Under the pieces are notes generated by a model. It worked only from the letters and a program-made list of their open reading frames with translations. It was not told where the DNA came from and made no database searches. Source: Ramlibacter sp. (GTDB taxonomy: Bacteria > Pseudomonadota > Gammaproteobacteria > Burkholderiales > Burkholderiaceae). From it: 13,136 bases of DNA. Position 1 is the first letter of the stretch. Each line of letters opens with the position of its first letter. The translations under genes were made by a program, and so were the position numbers. Below are positions 1 to 8,547 of the stretch, one piece after another. Location of the stretch: NCBI GenBank assembly GCA_014376915.1, contig JACMQP010000572.1, forward strand, positions 1 to 13,136. The letters run 5' to 3'.

Positions 1-888
<888 letters not shown>

Positions 889-903
889 GACGAGGAAAGA
901 ACA

Positions 904-2385
<1,482 letters not shown>

Positions 2386-2420
2386 ACGTGGGTCGGCAGG
2401 CGGGACTGGGTACAAACCCG

Positions 2421-2426
2421 TATGAT
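2421..2426 (+). promoter_or_regulatory. Possible -10 element upstream of mlaF
   Basis: TATGAT lies in the 92-bp gap between gltD and mlaF and matches the sigma-70 -10 consensus at 5 of 6 positions, about 50 bp before the chosen mlaF start. No recognisable -35 hexamer sits 16-18 bp upstream (the sequence there is G-rich) and there is no TGn extension. It is offered only because a promoter is expected where the glt pair gives way to the mla cluster. The rest of the gap shows no T-tailed terminator stem, so read-through from gltD is possible. Confidence 0.25.
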
Positions 2427-2477
2427 CGCCGGCTGTGCCCCCGCCGGCCGGGCTGGTCCCGGACAATTGCTATCCGG

Positions 2478-3293
2478 ATGACCGATTCCCTCTCTCCCAA
2501 CCTCGTCGAGTGCCGTCACCTCAGCTTTGGCTATGGCGAACGGCGCGTGCTCGATGACGTGAGCTTCGTCCTCCCGCGCGGCAAGGTCACGGCCCTGATG
2601 GGCGCTTCCGGTGGCGGCAAGACGACGGTGTTGCGGCTGATCGGCGGCCAGGTCCGGGCCCAAGAAGGCGCCATGTCGTTCGACGGCCAGGACGTCGGCA
2701 AGCTGGACCCGGGCGGCCTGTATGCAGTCCGTCGCCGGATGGGCATGCTGTTCCAGTTCGGGGCGCTGTTCACCGACCTAAACGTGTTCGAGAACGTCGC
2801 CTTTCCGCTGCGCGAGCACACCAGCCTGCCCGAAGACATGCTCCGCGACATCGTCCTGATGAAGCTCAATGCCGTCGGCCTGCGCGGGGCTCGCGACCTG
2901 ATGCCCAGCGAGGTCTCGGGCGGGATGGCCAGGCGCGTGGCGCTGGCCCGGGCCATGGCGCTGGATCCCGAACTGATGATGTACGACGAACCGTTTTCGG
3001 GCCTCGACCCGATCTCGCTGGGGACGACGTCGAGGCTGATCAGCCAGCTCAATGACACTTTGGGCATCACCAGCATCCTGGTGTCGCACGAAATCCCGGA
3101 GACGTTCAACATGGTCGATCACGTCATCGTCCTGGCCAACGGCCGCGTGGCCGCCTCCGGCACGCCGGCGGAAGTGCGCGAGTCGGAAGACCCGCTGGTC
3201 CACCAGTTTGTCCACGGCCTGTCCGACGGGCCGGTGCGGTTTCACTATCCCGGTCCGACGGTGGCGGCTGATTTCGGTGCTGGGCTGGGATGA
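2478..3293 (+). CDS. mlaF: Phospholipid ABC transporter ATP-binding protein MlaF
   Basis: This is the cytoplasmic ATPase of the MlaFEDB inner-membrane complex, which moves phospholipids between the inner membrane and the periplasmic carrier MlaC. With the ATG at 2478 the protein has 271 residues, the usual MlaF length, and begins just before the beta-strand [11 protein letters not shown]. Visible motifs are Walker A GASGGGKT (42-49), Q-loop Gln93 (LFQFGALF), ABC signature SGGMARR (147-153), Walker B LMMYDE (166-171), D-loop SGLDP (174-178) and the switch His204 (VSHE). The [24 protein letters not shown] segment is typical of the Mce/Mla ATPases. The frame is open upstream to 2388, but that extension is not family-like and there is no good ribosome-binding site for it. 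The permease gene mlaE follows after 79 bp. Confidence 0.95.
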   Translation: MTDSLSPNLVECRHLSFGYGERRVLDDVSFVLPRGKVTALMGASGGGKTTVLRLIGGQVRAQEGAMSFDGQDVGKLDPGGLYAVRRRMGMLFQFGALFTDLNVFENVAFPLREHTSLPEDMLRDIVLMKLNAVGLRGARDLMPSEVSGGMARRVALARAMALDPELMMYDEPFSGLDPISLGTTSRLISQLNDTLGITSILVSHEIPETFNMVDHVIVLANGRVAASGTPAEVRESEDPLVHQFVHGLSDGPVRFHYPGPTVAADFGAGLG

Positions 3294-3372
3294 TGCGGCC
3301 CCCACGCTCCTTCTGCCAGTCGCTGCCTTTCAAGCGGGCGCATGGTGCCGTTCGTGCGGCTGGGTGGTCGCC

Positions 3373-4155
3373 ATGAGCTGGTACAGCCCTTCCGACATCG
3401 GCTATAGCACGCGCAAGAGCCTCGCGGGGTGGGGCCACGCCGCGCGGTTGCTGCTGCGCCTGGCGACCCTTCTCGGAGCCAGCCTGCGCCGCTTCGGCCT
3501 GGTGCGCGACCAGATCTTCTTCCTGGGAAATTACTCGCTGGCGATCATCACCGTCTCCGGGATGTTCGTCGGCTTCGTCCTGGGACTGCAAGGCTATTAC
3601 ACGCTGCAGCGCTACGGCTCGTCCGAGGCGCTAGGCCTGCTCGTGGCGCTGGGCCTGGTGCGGGAGCTCGGGCCGGTGATCACGGCATTGCTGTTTGCGG
3701 GACGCGCCGGCGCATCGCTCACGGCGGAAATCGGGCTGATGAAGGCGGGCGAACAGATCGCAGCGATGGAAATGATGGCGATCGACCCGATCAGCCGGGT
3801 GCTGGCGCCGCGGTTCTGGGGTGGCGTGATCGCCATGCCGCTGCTGGCCGCCGTGTTCAGCGCCGTGGGCATTTTCGGCGGCTATGTGGTCGGGGTGTTG
3901 CTGATCGGAATCGATTCGGGCTCGTTCTGGAGTCAGATGCAGGGGGGCGTGGATGTCTGGAAGGACGTGGGCAACGGCGTGATCAAGAGCGTCGTGTTCG
4001 GGGTGACCGTCACCTTCATCGCGCTGCTACAGGGGTTCGAGGCGCAGCCGACGCCGGAAGGCGTTTCCACCGCGACGACGCGCACTGTCGTGATCGCGTC
4101 GCTGTCGGTTTTGGGTCTGGATTTCATCCTGACCGTCATGATGTTCAGTATCTAG
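3373..4155 (+). CDS. mlaE: Phospholipid ABC transporter permease MlaE
   Basis: This 260-residue polytopic inner-membrane protein is the permease of the Mla phospholipid transporter and pairs with MlaF and MlaD. The diagnostic MlaE-family block is clear at residues 97-140: RELGPVITALLFAGRAGASL, then TAEIGLMKAGEQIAAMEMMA and IDPI. Hydrophobic segments are visible at about 52-72, 86-110, 150-180, 205-222 and 238-258. The ATG at 3373 gives the usual family length, with an amphipathic N-terminal helix before the first membrane segment; a GTG at 3364 is an alternative start. The frame stays open far upstream, but there it overlaps mlaF and encodes Arg/Trp-rich shadow sequence. The ribosome-binding site is weak. 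The 79-bp gap after mlaF is larger than at the other transporter junctions of this cluster. Confidence 0.95.
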   Translation: MSWYSPSDIGYSTRKSLAGWGHAARLLLRLATLLGASLRRFGLVRDQIFFLGNYSLAIITVSGMFVGFVLGLQGYYTLQRYGSSEALGLLVALGLVRELGPVITALLFAGRAGASLTAEIGLMKAGEQIAAMEMMAIDPISRVLAPRFWGGVIAMPLLAAVFSAVGIFGGYVVGVLLIGIDSGSFWSQMQGGVDVWKDVGNGVIKSVVFGVTVTFIALLQGFEAQPTPEGVSTATTRTVVIASLSVLGLDFILTVMMFSI

Positions 4156-4160
4156 GAGGG
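4154..4160 (+). promoter_or_regulatory. Strong ribosome-binding site for mlaD
   Basis: AGGAGGG overlaps the TAG stop of mlaE (4153-4155) and lies 4 bases before the GTG at 4165. It is the best Shine-Dalgarno match seen at any gene start in the window and is the main reason for accepting a GTG start for mlaD. Confidence 0.8.
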
Positions 4161-4164
4161 ACCT

Positions 4165-4659
4165 GTGGAGCGTTCCAAAAATGATGTGTGGGTTGGTTTG
4201 TTCGTGCTCTTGGGCCTGGTCGCCGTCGTGTTCCTGGCGCTCAAGGCTGCGAACCTGCTGGATTTGAGCTTCCAGTCCGAATATCGCGTCAGCGCGAAAT
4301 TCGACAATATCGGCGGGCTCAAACGCCGTGCCGCGGTCAAGAGCGCAGGGGTGGTGGTCGGCCGGGTGGACTCGATCAGCTTCGACGACAAGACATTCCA
4401 GGCCATCATCACGCTCTCGATGGAGAAGCGCTATGTTTTCCCCAAGGACAGTTCGCTCAAAATCCTGACCAGCGGCCTACTGGGCGAGCAATACATCGGA
4501 ATCGAAGCCGGCGCTGATGAAAAAGTTTTGGCGACTGGGGATACGATCTCGACCACACAGTCTGCGGTGGTGCTGGAAAACCTGATCAGCCAGTTCCTTT
4601 TCAGCAAGGCGGCGGAAGGTGGCAACAACAACGCCGCAGGGACGGCCCCGAAAAAATGA
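4165..4659 (+). CDS. mlaD: Phospholipid transport system MCE-domain protein MlaD
   Basis: This 164-residue protein is the membrane-anchored MCE subunit that forms a periplasmic ring on MlaFE and receives lipid from or delivers it to MlaC. A single N-terminal membrane anchor spans about residues 9-28 (VGLFVLLGLVAVVFLALKAA). The MCE domain follows at about 38-116, with FDNIGGLKRRAAVKSAGVVV and GRVDSI, and the closing LTSGLLGEQYIGIEAG. The C-terminal tail is short and Asn/Ala-rich. A GTG start is chosen because of the AGGAGGG site just upstream and because translation begins with the usual short charged stretch before the anchor. The first 60 bases are noticeably less G+C-rich (about 55%) than the surroundings. 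The TGA stop overlaps the mlaA ATG. Confidence 0.95.
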   Translation: MERSKNDVWVGLFVLLGLVAVVFLALKAANLLDLSFQSEYRVSAKFDNIGGLKRRAAVKSAGVVVGRVDSISFDDKTFQAIITLSMEKRYVFPKDSSLKILTSGLLGEQYIGIEAGADEKVLATGDTISTTQSAVVLENLISQFLFSKAAEGGNNNAAGTAPKK

Positions 4660-5450
4660 ATATTTCGACTTTCCCTAACAATGGATTGCGGCGCGCGGCC
4701 GCCCGCATCCTTGCCGCCGGCATGCTGCTGGCGCTGGTTGGCTGCGCCAGCGGGCCGATCAACCCGCGCGACCCGTTCGAGCCGTTCAATCGCAAGTCGA
4801 TGCAGTTCAATGAGGGCGTGGACGCGATGGTGCTGAAGCCCGTGGCGACGGTCTACCGGACCCACGTACCGCCGCTGGTGCGCACCGGCGTGAGCAACTT
4901 CTTCGGCAACATGAGCGACGGCTGGTCGTTCGTCAACAGCGCGCTGCAGTTCAAGTTCCGAAACGCGGCCGAGAACTTCATGCGCCTGAACGTCAACACC
5001 TTCTTCGGGCTGGGCGGCATCCTGGACATCGCCAGCGACCTGAACATCGAGCGGCACCGGGAAGACTTCGGGCAGACGCTGGGCCGCTGGGGCGTTCCGG
5101 CCGGCCCATACATCATGCTGCCCCTGCTGGGGCCGTCGACGCTGCGCGACACGCTGTCGCTGACCATCGACCGCAAGGGTGATCCCGTCCACTACGTCGA
5201 CCCGATCCACGACCGCTACGAACTCTACGGGCTGCGGGTGGTCGACAAGCGCTCCAACGCGCTGCGGGTGGGGGTAGTGCTCGAGGAAGCGGCGCTTGAC
5301 AAGTACACGTTCGTCCGCGATGCACACCTGCAGAAGCGCCGGGCCGAGATTTTCGAGGGTGATCCGGCCGACATTCCCGACGCCGGCTCCGACGCGCCGG
5401 CTCCGGCGCCGTCCGCGCCCGGACAACCGCCCGCGCCCCCCGCGCGTTGA
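4656..5450 (+). CDS. mlaA: Outer-membrane phospholipid-removing lipoprotein MlaA (VacJ)
   Basis: MlaA is the outer-membrane lipoprotein that extracts mislocalised phospholipids from the outer leaflet and hands them to MlaC. The 264-residue product has a lipoprotein signal: basic residues (LRRAAAR), a hydrophobic stretch, and the lipobox LVGC with the lipidated Cys at residue 30. Residue 31 is Ala, not Asp, which fits sorting to the outer membrane. The VacJ-family core is obvious: DPFEPFNRKSMQFNEGVDAM, VSNFFGNM, NTFFGLGGILDIAS, EDFGQTLGRWGVPAGPYIML and PLLGPSTLRD. The C-terminus ends in a Pro/Ala-rich low-complexity tail from about residue 240. The ATG at 4656 overlaps the mlaD stop. In E. coli mlaA is unlinked to mlaFEDCB; here it lies within the cluster. 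Confidence 0.96.
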   Translation: MNISTFPNNGLRRAAARILAAGMLLALVGCASGPINPRDPFEPFNRKSMQFNEGVDAMVLKPVATVYRTHVPPLVRTGVSNFFGNMSDGWSFVNSALQFKFRNAAENFMRLNVNTFFGLGGILDIASDLNIERHREDFGQTLGRWGVPAGPYIMLPLLGPSTLRDTLSLTIDRKGDPVHYVDPIHDRYELYGLRVVDKRSNALRVGVVLEEAALDKYTFVRDAHLQKRRAEIFEGDPADIPDAGSDAPAPAPSAPGQPPAPPAR

Positions 5451-5485
5451 AGGTTTCAGCCTGTTTCAATCGATCGCGTCCGTCC

Positions 5486-5511
5486 GGAACCCCGCCGGCC
5501 GTCCCGGTTCC
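5486..5511 (+). other. Inverted repeat in the mlaA-mlaC spacer
   Basis: GGAACC (5486-5491) and GGTTCC (5506-5511) form a perfect 6-bp inverted repeat around a 14-base C-rich loop, inside the 98-bp gap between mlaA and mlaC. No T-run follows, so it is not a canonical terminator. It may be a chance repeat or a mild processing or attenuation structure. Nothing else recognisable is in this gap. Confidence 0.2.
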
Positions 5512-5548
5512 AACGCTGATTGCGGCGCTGCCGCTTGAAAGAAAACCA

Positions 5549-6181
5549 ATGAAAAGACGTTTGTTTGCCCGATTCGCCGCCGCCTTCCTGACAGCCGCCA
5601 CGCTGGGTCTGGCGCCGCTGGCCCAGGCCGCGGACGAAGCCCCCGACGCCATGATCAAGCGCCTCTCCGAGGACGTGATGGCGGCGATCAAGTCCGACAA
5701 GTCGATGCAGGGCGGCGACATGAACCGGATCATGGGGCTGGTCGACAGCAAGATCATGCCGAATATCAACTTCCAGCGGATGACTGCTGCTGCGGTCGGC
5801 CCGGCCTGGCGCCAGGCCACGCCGGAGCAGCGCAAGCGCCTCCAGGACGAGTTCAAGACCCTGCTGATTCGTACCTATTCCGGCGCGTTGGACCAGGTGA
5901 ACGACCAGACCATCAGCGTCAAACCGCTGCGCGCCGAGGCAGCCGACACGGAGGTGGTTGTCCGCACCGAGATCCGCGGCCGGGGCGACCCGATCCAGCT
6001 TGAATACCGGATGGAGAAGACGCCCACCGGCTGGAAGATCTACAACTTGAATGTGCTCGGCGTCTGGCTGGTGGAAACCTACCGCAGCCAGTTCGCCCAG
6101 GAAATCAACGCCAAGGGCGTGGATGGTCTGATCGCTACGCTGGCGGAGCGCAACCGCTCCAATGCGGCCAAGAAAGGCTGA
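5549..6181 (+). CDS. mlaC: Periplasmic phospholipid-binding protein MlaC
   Basis: MlaC is the soluble periplasmic carrier that shuttles phospholipid between outer-membrane MlaA and inner-membrane MlaFEDB. From the ATG at 5549 the product has 210 residues, the expected size, and begins with a standard Sec signal peptide: a basic start (MKRRLFARF), a hydrophobic core, and a likely cut after AQA at residues 25-27. The mature part shows the Ttg2D/MlaC family pattern: KIMPNINFQRMTAAAVGPAW, RQATPEQRKRLQDEFKTLLI, RTYSGAL, and near the end YRMEKTPTGWKIYNLNVLGV followed by WLVETYRSQF. The frame is open upstream to a TTG at 5447, but that extension would bury the signal peptide, so the inner ATG is preferred; a GAAAGAAA stretch precedes it. 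mlaB follows after 6 bp. Confidence 0.95.
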   Translation: MKRRLFARFAAAFLTAATLGLAPLAQAADEAPDAMIKRLSEDVMAAIKSDKSMQGGDMNRIMGLVDSKIMPNINFQRMTAAAVGPAWRQATPEQRKRLQDEFKTLLIRTYSGALDQVNDQTISVKPLRAEAADTEVVVRTEIRGRGDPIQLEYRMEKTPTGWKIYNLNVLGVWLVETYRSQFAQEINAKGVDGLIATLAERNRSNAAKKG

Positions 6182-6187
6182 GCCTCG

Positions 6188-6460
6188 GTGCTGGTCCTGC
6201 CTGCCGAACTGACCCATGAGCACGCCGCGGCCTGCTGCCGCATGCTCGAACAGGGCCTGCGGAACGATCCTTCGCGGGCCGTTGTCGCGGACGCGGGAGC
6301 GCTGGCGCATTTCGATTCCTCTGCGCTGGCCGTCCTGCTCGATTGCCGGCGCGAGGCGCTGGCTCTAGGCAAGACCTTCGCCGTGAAGGGCCTGCCGCCC
6401 CGGCTGCGGGTGCTGGCCGGCCTGTACGGCGTGGCGGAACTGCTGCCGGTCGCCGCCTGA
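6188..6460 (+). CDS. mlaB: STAS-domain protein MlaB, lipid transporter subunit
   Basis: This 90-residue protein is a single STAS domain. MlaB binds MlaF on the cytoplasmic side and is needed for assembly and activity of the transporter. The STAS hallmark is at residues 40-53, AHFDSSALAVLLDC, with Asp43-Ser44-Ser45 where related proteins carry the conserved Ser/Thr loop. A C-terminal helix pattern, LPPRLRVLAGLYGVAELLPV, matches the usual end of MlaB. The GTG start at 6188 lies 6 bp after mlaC, with AGAAAGG (6171-6177) as a plausible ribosome-binding site inside the mlaC end; the next in-frame ATG at 6242 would delete the first strand. Position right after mlaC supports the call over an anti-sigma-factor antagonist, the main alternative for a lone STAS protein. 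Confidence 0.88.
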   Translation: MLVLPAELTHEHAAACCRMLEQGLRNDPSRAVVADAGALAHFDSSALAVLLDCRREALALGKTFAVKGLPPRLRVLAGLYGVAELLPVAA

Positions 6461-6475
6461 AAGGGGCCATCCGGC

Positions 6476-6501
6476 GCCGCCCCGGACCGCGCTGCGGCGG
6501 C
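6476..6501 (+). other. G+C-rich inverted repeat between mlaB and the exporter ATPase gene
   Basis: GCCGCC (6476-6481) and GGCGGC (6496-6501) can pair around a 14-base loop. The repeat ends only a few bases before the A/T-rich -10-like box. There is no T-run, so it is not a standard terminator; it could slow read-through from mla or be chance in a G+C-rich spacer. The spacer is 62 bp long (6461-6522). Confidence 0.2.
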
Positions 6502-6505
6502 AGCT

Positions 6506-6511
6506 TAAAAT
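6506..6511 (+). promoter_or_regulatory. Possible -10 element just before the exporter ATPase gene
   Basis: TAAAAT matches the sigma-70 -10 consensus TATAAT at 5 of 6 positions. It sits in the only A/T-rich patch of the mlaB-exporter gap, 11 bases before the ATG at 6523. If it is used, the transcript would start around 6517-6520, giving an almost leaderless mRNA. No good -35 hexamer is visible at the expected distance. Confidence 0.35.
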
Positions 6512-6522
6512 CGTGGGTTCCG

Positions 6523-7524
6523 ATGCCCGCGATCTCCTTTCAGTCCGTCTCCAAGACTTTCATTTCTGCGCGCGGGCCGCTCAAGGCCCTCGACGGCGTG
6601 AGCTTCGACATCCAGCAGGGCGAGTTTTTCGGCCTGCTGGGGCCCAACGGCGCCGGCAAGACCACCCTCATCAGCATTCTGGCGGGGCTGACGCGCCCGA
6701 CCTCCGGCCGGGCCGTGGTGCTGGGCAGCGACGTGCAGTCCGATTACGCCCAGGCCCGCCGCAAGCTCGGTGTCGTCCCGCAGGAACTGGTGTTCGATCC
6801 GTTCTTCACCGTGCGCGAAGCGCTGCGGATCCAGTCCGGCTACTTCGGGGTCAGGGACAACGGCCCGTGGATCGACGAACTGCTGGAAAGCCTGGGCCTG
6901 GCCGACAAGGCTTCGTCCAACATGCGGCAGCTGTCCGGCGGCATGAAGCGGCGGGTGCTGGTGGCGCAGGCGCTGGTACACAAGCCGCCGGTGATCGTGC
7001 TGGATGAACCGACGGCAGGGGTCGATGTGGAGCTGAGGCAGACCCTGTGGCAGTTCATCGCCAGGTTGAACAAGCAGGGACACACGGTGCTCCTGACCAC
7101 CCATTACCTGGAAGAAGCGGAGGCTCTTTGCAGCCGCATCGCCATGCTCAAGAACGGCCGCGTGGTGGCCCTGGAAAGCACCAGCGAGCTGCTCAAGTCC
7201 GCTTCCAGCAACGTGTTGCGCTTCAAGACCGACGGCCTGCTGCCGCCGGAGTTCGACGGCAAGGCACGCGTCACCGGCCGGATCGTGCAGCTGCCGGCGC
7301 ACGACGCCCACGAGATCGAGCGCTACCTGGCGATCATCCGCCAGGCCGGCCTGCGGGTGGAAGACGTGGAGATCCGCAAGGCGGACCTCGAAGACGTGTT
7401 CCTCGACGTGATGTCGACAGGGCATGTGCCGGCGTTCAGCGTCGACGGACCGCCCCTGGACGTGAATGCCCCTTCGGGGGGTGGCGCAGGACAAGTGCCA
7501 AGCGTGGGGGCCACATCCTCATGA
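6523..7524 (+). CDS. yadG: ABC-2 type exporter ATP-binding protein (YadG-like)
   Basis: This is the cytoplasmic ATPase of an ABC-2 exporter that works with the permease encoded immediately downstream; the substrate is unknown. From the ATG at 6523 it has 333 residues. Motifs in order: Walker A GPNGAGKT (40-47), Q-loop Gln87 (VVPQELVFD), ABC signature LSGGMKRR (137-144), Walker B VIVLDE (157-162), D-loop AGVD (165-168) and switch His194 (TTHYLEEAE). A family-typical C-terminal region ends around DLEDVFLDVMSTG. About 30 further residues form a Pro/Gly/Ser-rich, probably disordered tail whose DNA contains a UUCG hairpin. No Shine-Dalgarno sequence precedes the start. The frame is open upstream into mlaB, but that part looks like shadow sequence. 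The symbol reflects resemblance to E. coli YadG, not proven orthology. Confidence 0.88.
   Translation: MPAISFQSVSKTFISARGPLKALDGVSFDIQQGEFFGLLGPNGAGKTTLISILAGLTRPTSGRAVVLGSDVQSDYAQARRKLGVVPQELVFDPFFTVREALRIQSGYFGVRDNGPWIDELLESLGLADKASSNMRQLSGGMKRRVLVAQALVHKPPVIVLDEPTAGVDVELRQTLWQFIARLNKQGHTVLLTTHYLEEAEALCSRIAMLKNGRVVALESTSELLKSASSNVLRFKTDGLLPPEFDGKARVTGRIVQLPAHDAHEIERYLAIIRQAGLRVEDVEIRKADLEDVFLDVMSTGHVPAFSVDGPPLDVNAPSGGGAGQVPSVGATSS
7469..7480 (+). other. CCCC-TTCG-GGGG hairpin near the end of the exporter ATPase gene
   Basis: Four C (7469-7472), TTCG (7473-7476) and four G (7477-7480) form a perfect short hairpin whose RNA would have a C(UUCG)G loop, known to be exceptionally stable. It lies inside the low-complexity tail of the ATPase gene, about 40 bases before the permease start. 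A second, looser pairing, GTGGC (7481-7485) with GCCAC (7510-7514), follows. No T-run is present, so it is not a terminator as it stands. Confidence 0.5.
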
Positions 7525-8276
7525 TCGGCTGGCGGACGCTGTTGTACAAGGAAGTGCTGCGCTTCTGGAAGGTCGGGTTCCAGACCGTGGCGGCGCCGGT
7601 GCTCACCGCGGTGCTGTACCTGTTGATCTTCGGCCACGTGCTGCAGAACAACGTCAAGGTCTACGACCGGATCGAGTACACCGCGTTCCTGATCCCGGGG
7701 CTGGTGATGATGAGCGTGCTGCAGAACTCGTTCGCCAACAGCTCCTCGTCGCTGATCCAGAGCAAGATCATGGGCAGCCTGGTATTCGTGCTGCTGACGC
7801 CGCTGTCGCACTGGAGCTGGTTTTTTGCCTACGTCGGCTCGTCGGTCGCCCGCGGGCTGGCGGTCGGGCTCGGCGTTTTCGCTGCTACCGCGTTCTTCGC
7901 CCGCCCGGATTTTGTGGCCCCAGCCTGGATCCTGGTGTTCGCGCTCATGGGTGCCTCGATGCTGGGCGCGCTGGGAGTGATCGCCGGCCTGTGGGCCGAG
8001 AAGTTCGACCAGATGGCGGCTTTCCAGAACTTCGTCATCATGCCGATGACTTTCCTGTCCGGCGTGTTCTATTCGATCCGCTCGCTGCCGGCCTTCTGGC
8101 AGGATCTAAGCCACCTGAATCCCTTCTTCTACATGATCGACGGCTTCCGCTACGGTTTCTTCGGTGTCAGCGACGTGTCGCCCTGGCTCAGCCTGGGCAT
8201 CGTCGGCACTGCACTGCTGGTCGTGAGCGCCATCGCCGTCAACCTGCTGCGCATCGGCTACAAGATCCGCGGCTGA
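7521..8276 (+). CDS. yadH: ABC-2 type exporter permease (YadH-like)
   Basis: This 251-residue inner-membrane protein is the permease partner of the preceding ATPase. It has the ABC-2 layout: a short cytoplasmic start (YKEVLRFWKVG) and hydrophobic segments at about 19-39, 50-70, 93-120, 126-150, 160-180 and 218-240. The conserved central pattern FLIPGLVMMSVLQNSFAN and the late block FLSGVFYSIRSLPAFWQDL followed by SHLNPFFYMIDGFRYGFFG are typical of the DrrB/NodJ/YadH group. The transported substrate cannot be told from sequence; relatives are annotated as exporters of drugs, polysaccharides or unknown molecules. The ATG at 7521 overlaps the ATPase stop in an ATGA, with GTGGGGG about 10 bases upstream. 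The symbol reflects resemblance to E. coli YadH. Confidence 0.88.
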   Translation: MIGWRTLLYKEVLRFWKVGFQTVAAPVLTAVLYLLIFGHVLQNNVKVYDRIEYTAFLIPGLVMMSVLQNSFANSSSSLIQSKIMGSLVFVLLTPLSHWSWFFAYVGSSVARGLAVGLGVFAATAFFARPDFVAPAWILVFALMGASMLGALGVIAGLWAEKFDQMAAFQNFVIMPMTFLSGVFYSIRSLPAFWQDLSHLNPFFYMIDGFRYGFFGVSDVSPWLSLGIVGTALLVVSAIAVNLLRIGYKIRG

Positions 8277-8292
8277 ATCCGAAAATCCCGCC

Positions 8293-8541
8293 ATGACCGC
8301 CGCCGAACTCCAGTCCCTCATCGCCGCCGGCCTGGCCTGCACTCACCTGGAGGTGGACGGCGACGGTCGGCATTGGTCGGCTGTAATTGTTTCCGCTGAA
8401 TTCGAGGGCAAGCGGCTGATCCAGCGGCACCAGCGCGTTTACGCGACGCTGGGTGCGAGAATGCAGACTGACGAAGTGCATGCCTTGTCGATGCAGACCC
8501 TGACGCCGGCCGAGTGGGCGGCGTCATCCAAACCACACTGA
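8293..8541 (+). CDS. ibaG: BolA family protein, IbaG-type
   Basis: This 82-residue protein is a BolA-fold protein. Family members pair with monothiol glutaredoxins and are linked to iron-sulfur cluster handling and stress responses; IbaG is the subgroup encoded next to murA in enterobacteria. The conserved core RHQRVYATLG (45-54) is followed by the invariant His63 in EVHALSM, and the signature end TLTPAEW (69-75). The N-terminal helix TAAELQSLIAAGL and the strand HLEVDGDGRHW fit the fold. The ATG at 8293 is 16 bp after the permease gene and has no clear ribosome-binding site. murA starts 6 bp downstream, which supports IbaG rather than canonical BolA. Confidence 0.92.
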   Translation: MTAAELQSLIAAGLACTHLEVDGDGRHWSAVIVSAEFEGKRLIQRHQRVYATLGARMQTDEVHALSMQTLTPAEWAASSKPH

Positions 8542-8547
8542 GTTTTC

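Noticed and set aside
2388..2477. Upstream extension of MlaF in the same open frame
   Set aside because: The extra 30 residues are Arg/Gly/Pro-rich spacer translation; the ATG at 2478 gives the usual family start and length.
2386..2477. A terminator after gltD
   Set aside because: The gap has small G+C-rich palindromes (GCCGGC repeats and a GGGT/ACCC stem) but none is followed by a T-run, so termination cannot be supported.
5447..5548. Upstream TTG start extending MlaC by 34 residues
   Set aside because: The extension would place a normal Sec signal peptide internally; the ATG at 5549 gives the standard MlaC length and signal.
6505..7494. A 329-codon minus-strand frame opposite the exporter ATPase
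   Set aside because: It mirrors the ATPase gene exactly in a G+C-rich context, has no start signal and no domain; a shadow frame is the simple explanation.
8382..8387. TGTAAT inside ibaG as a -10 box for murA
   Set aside because: No -35 at an acceptable distance, and it lies over 150 bases inside a coding sequence; a chance match.
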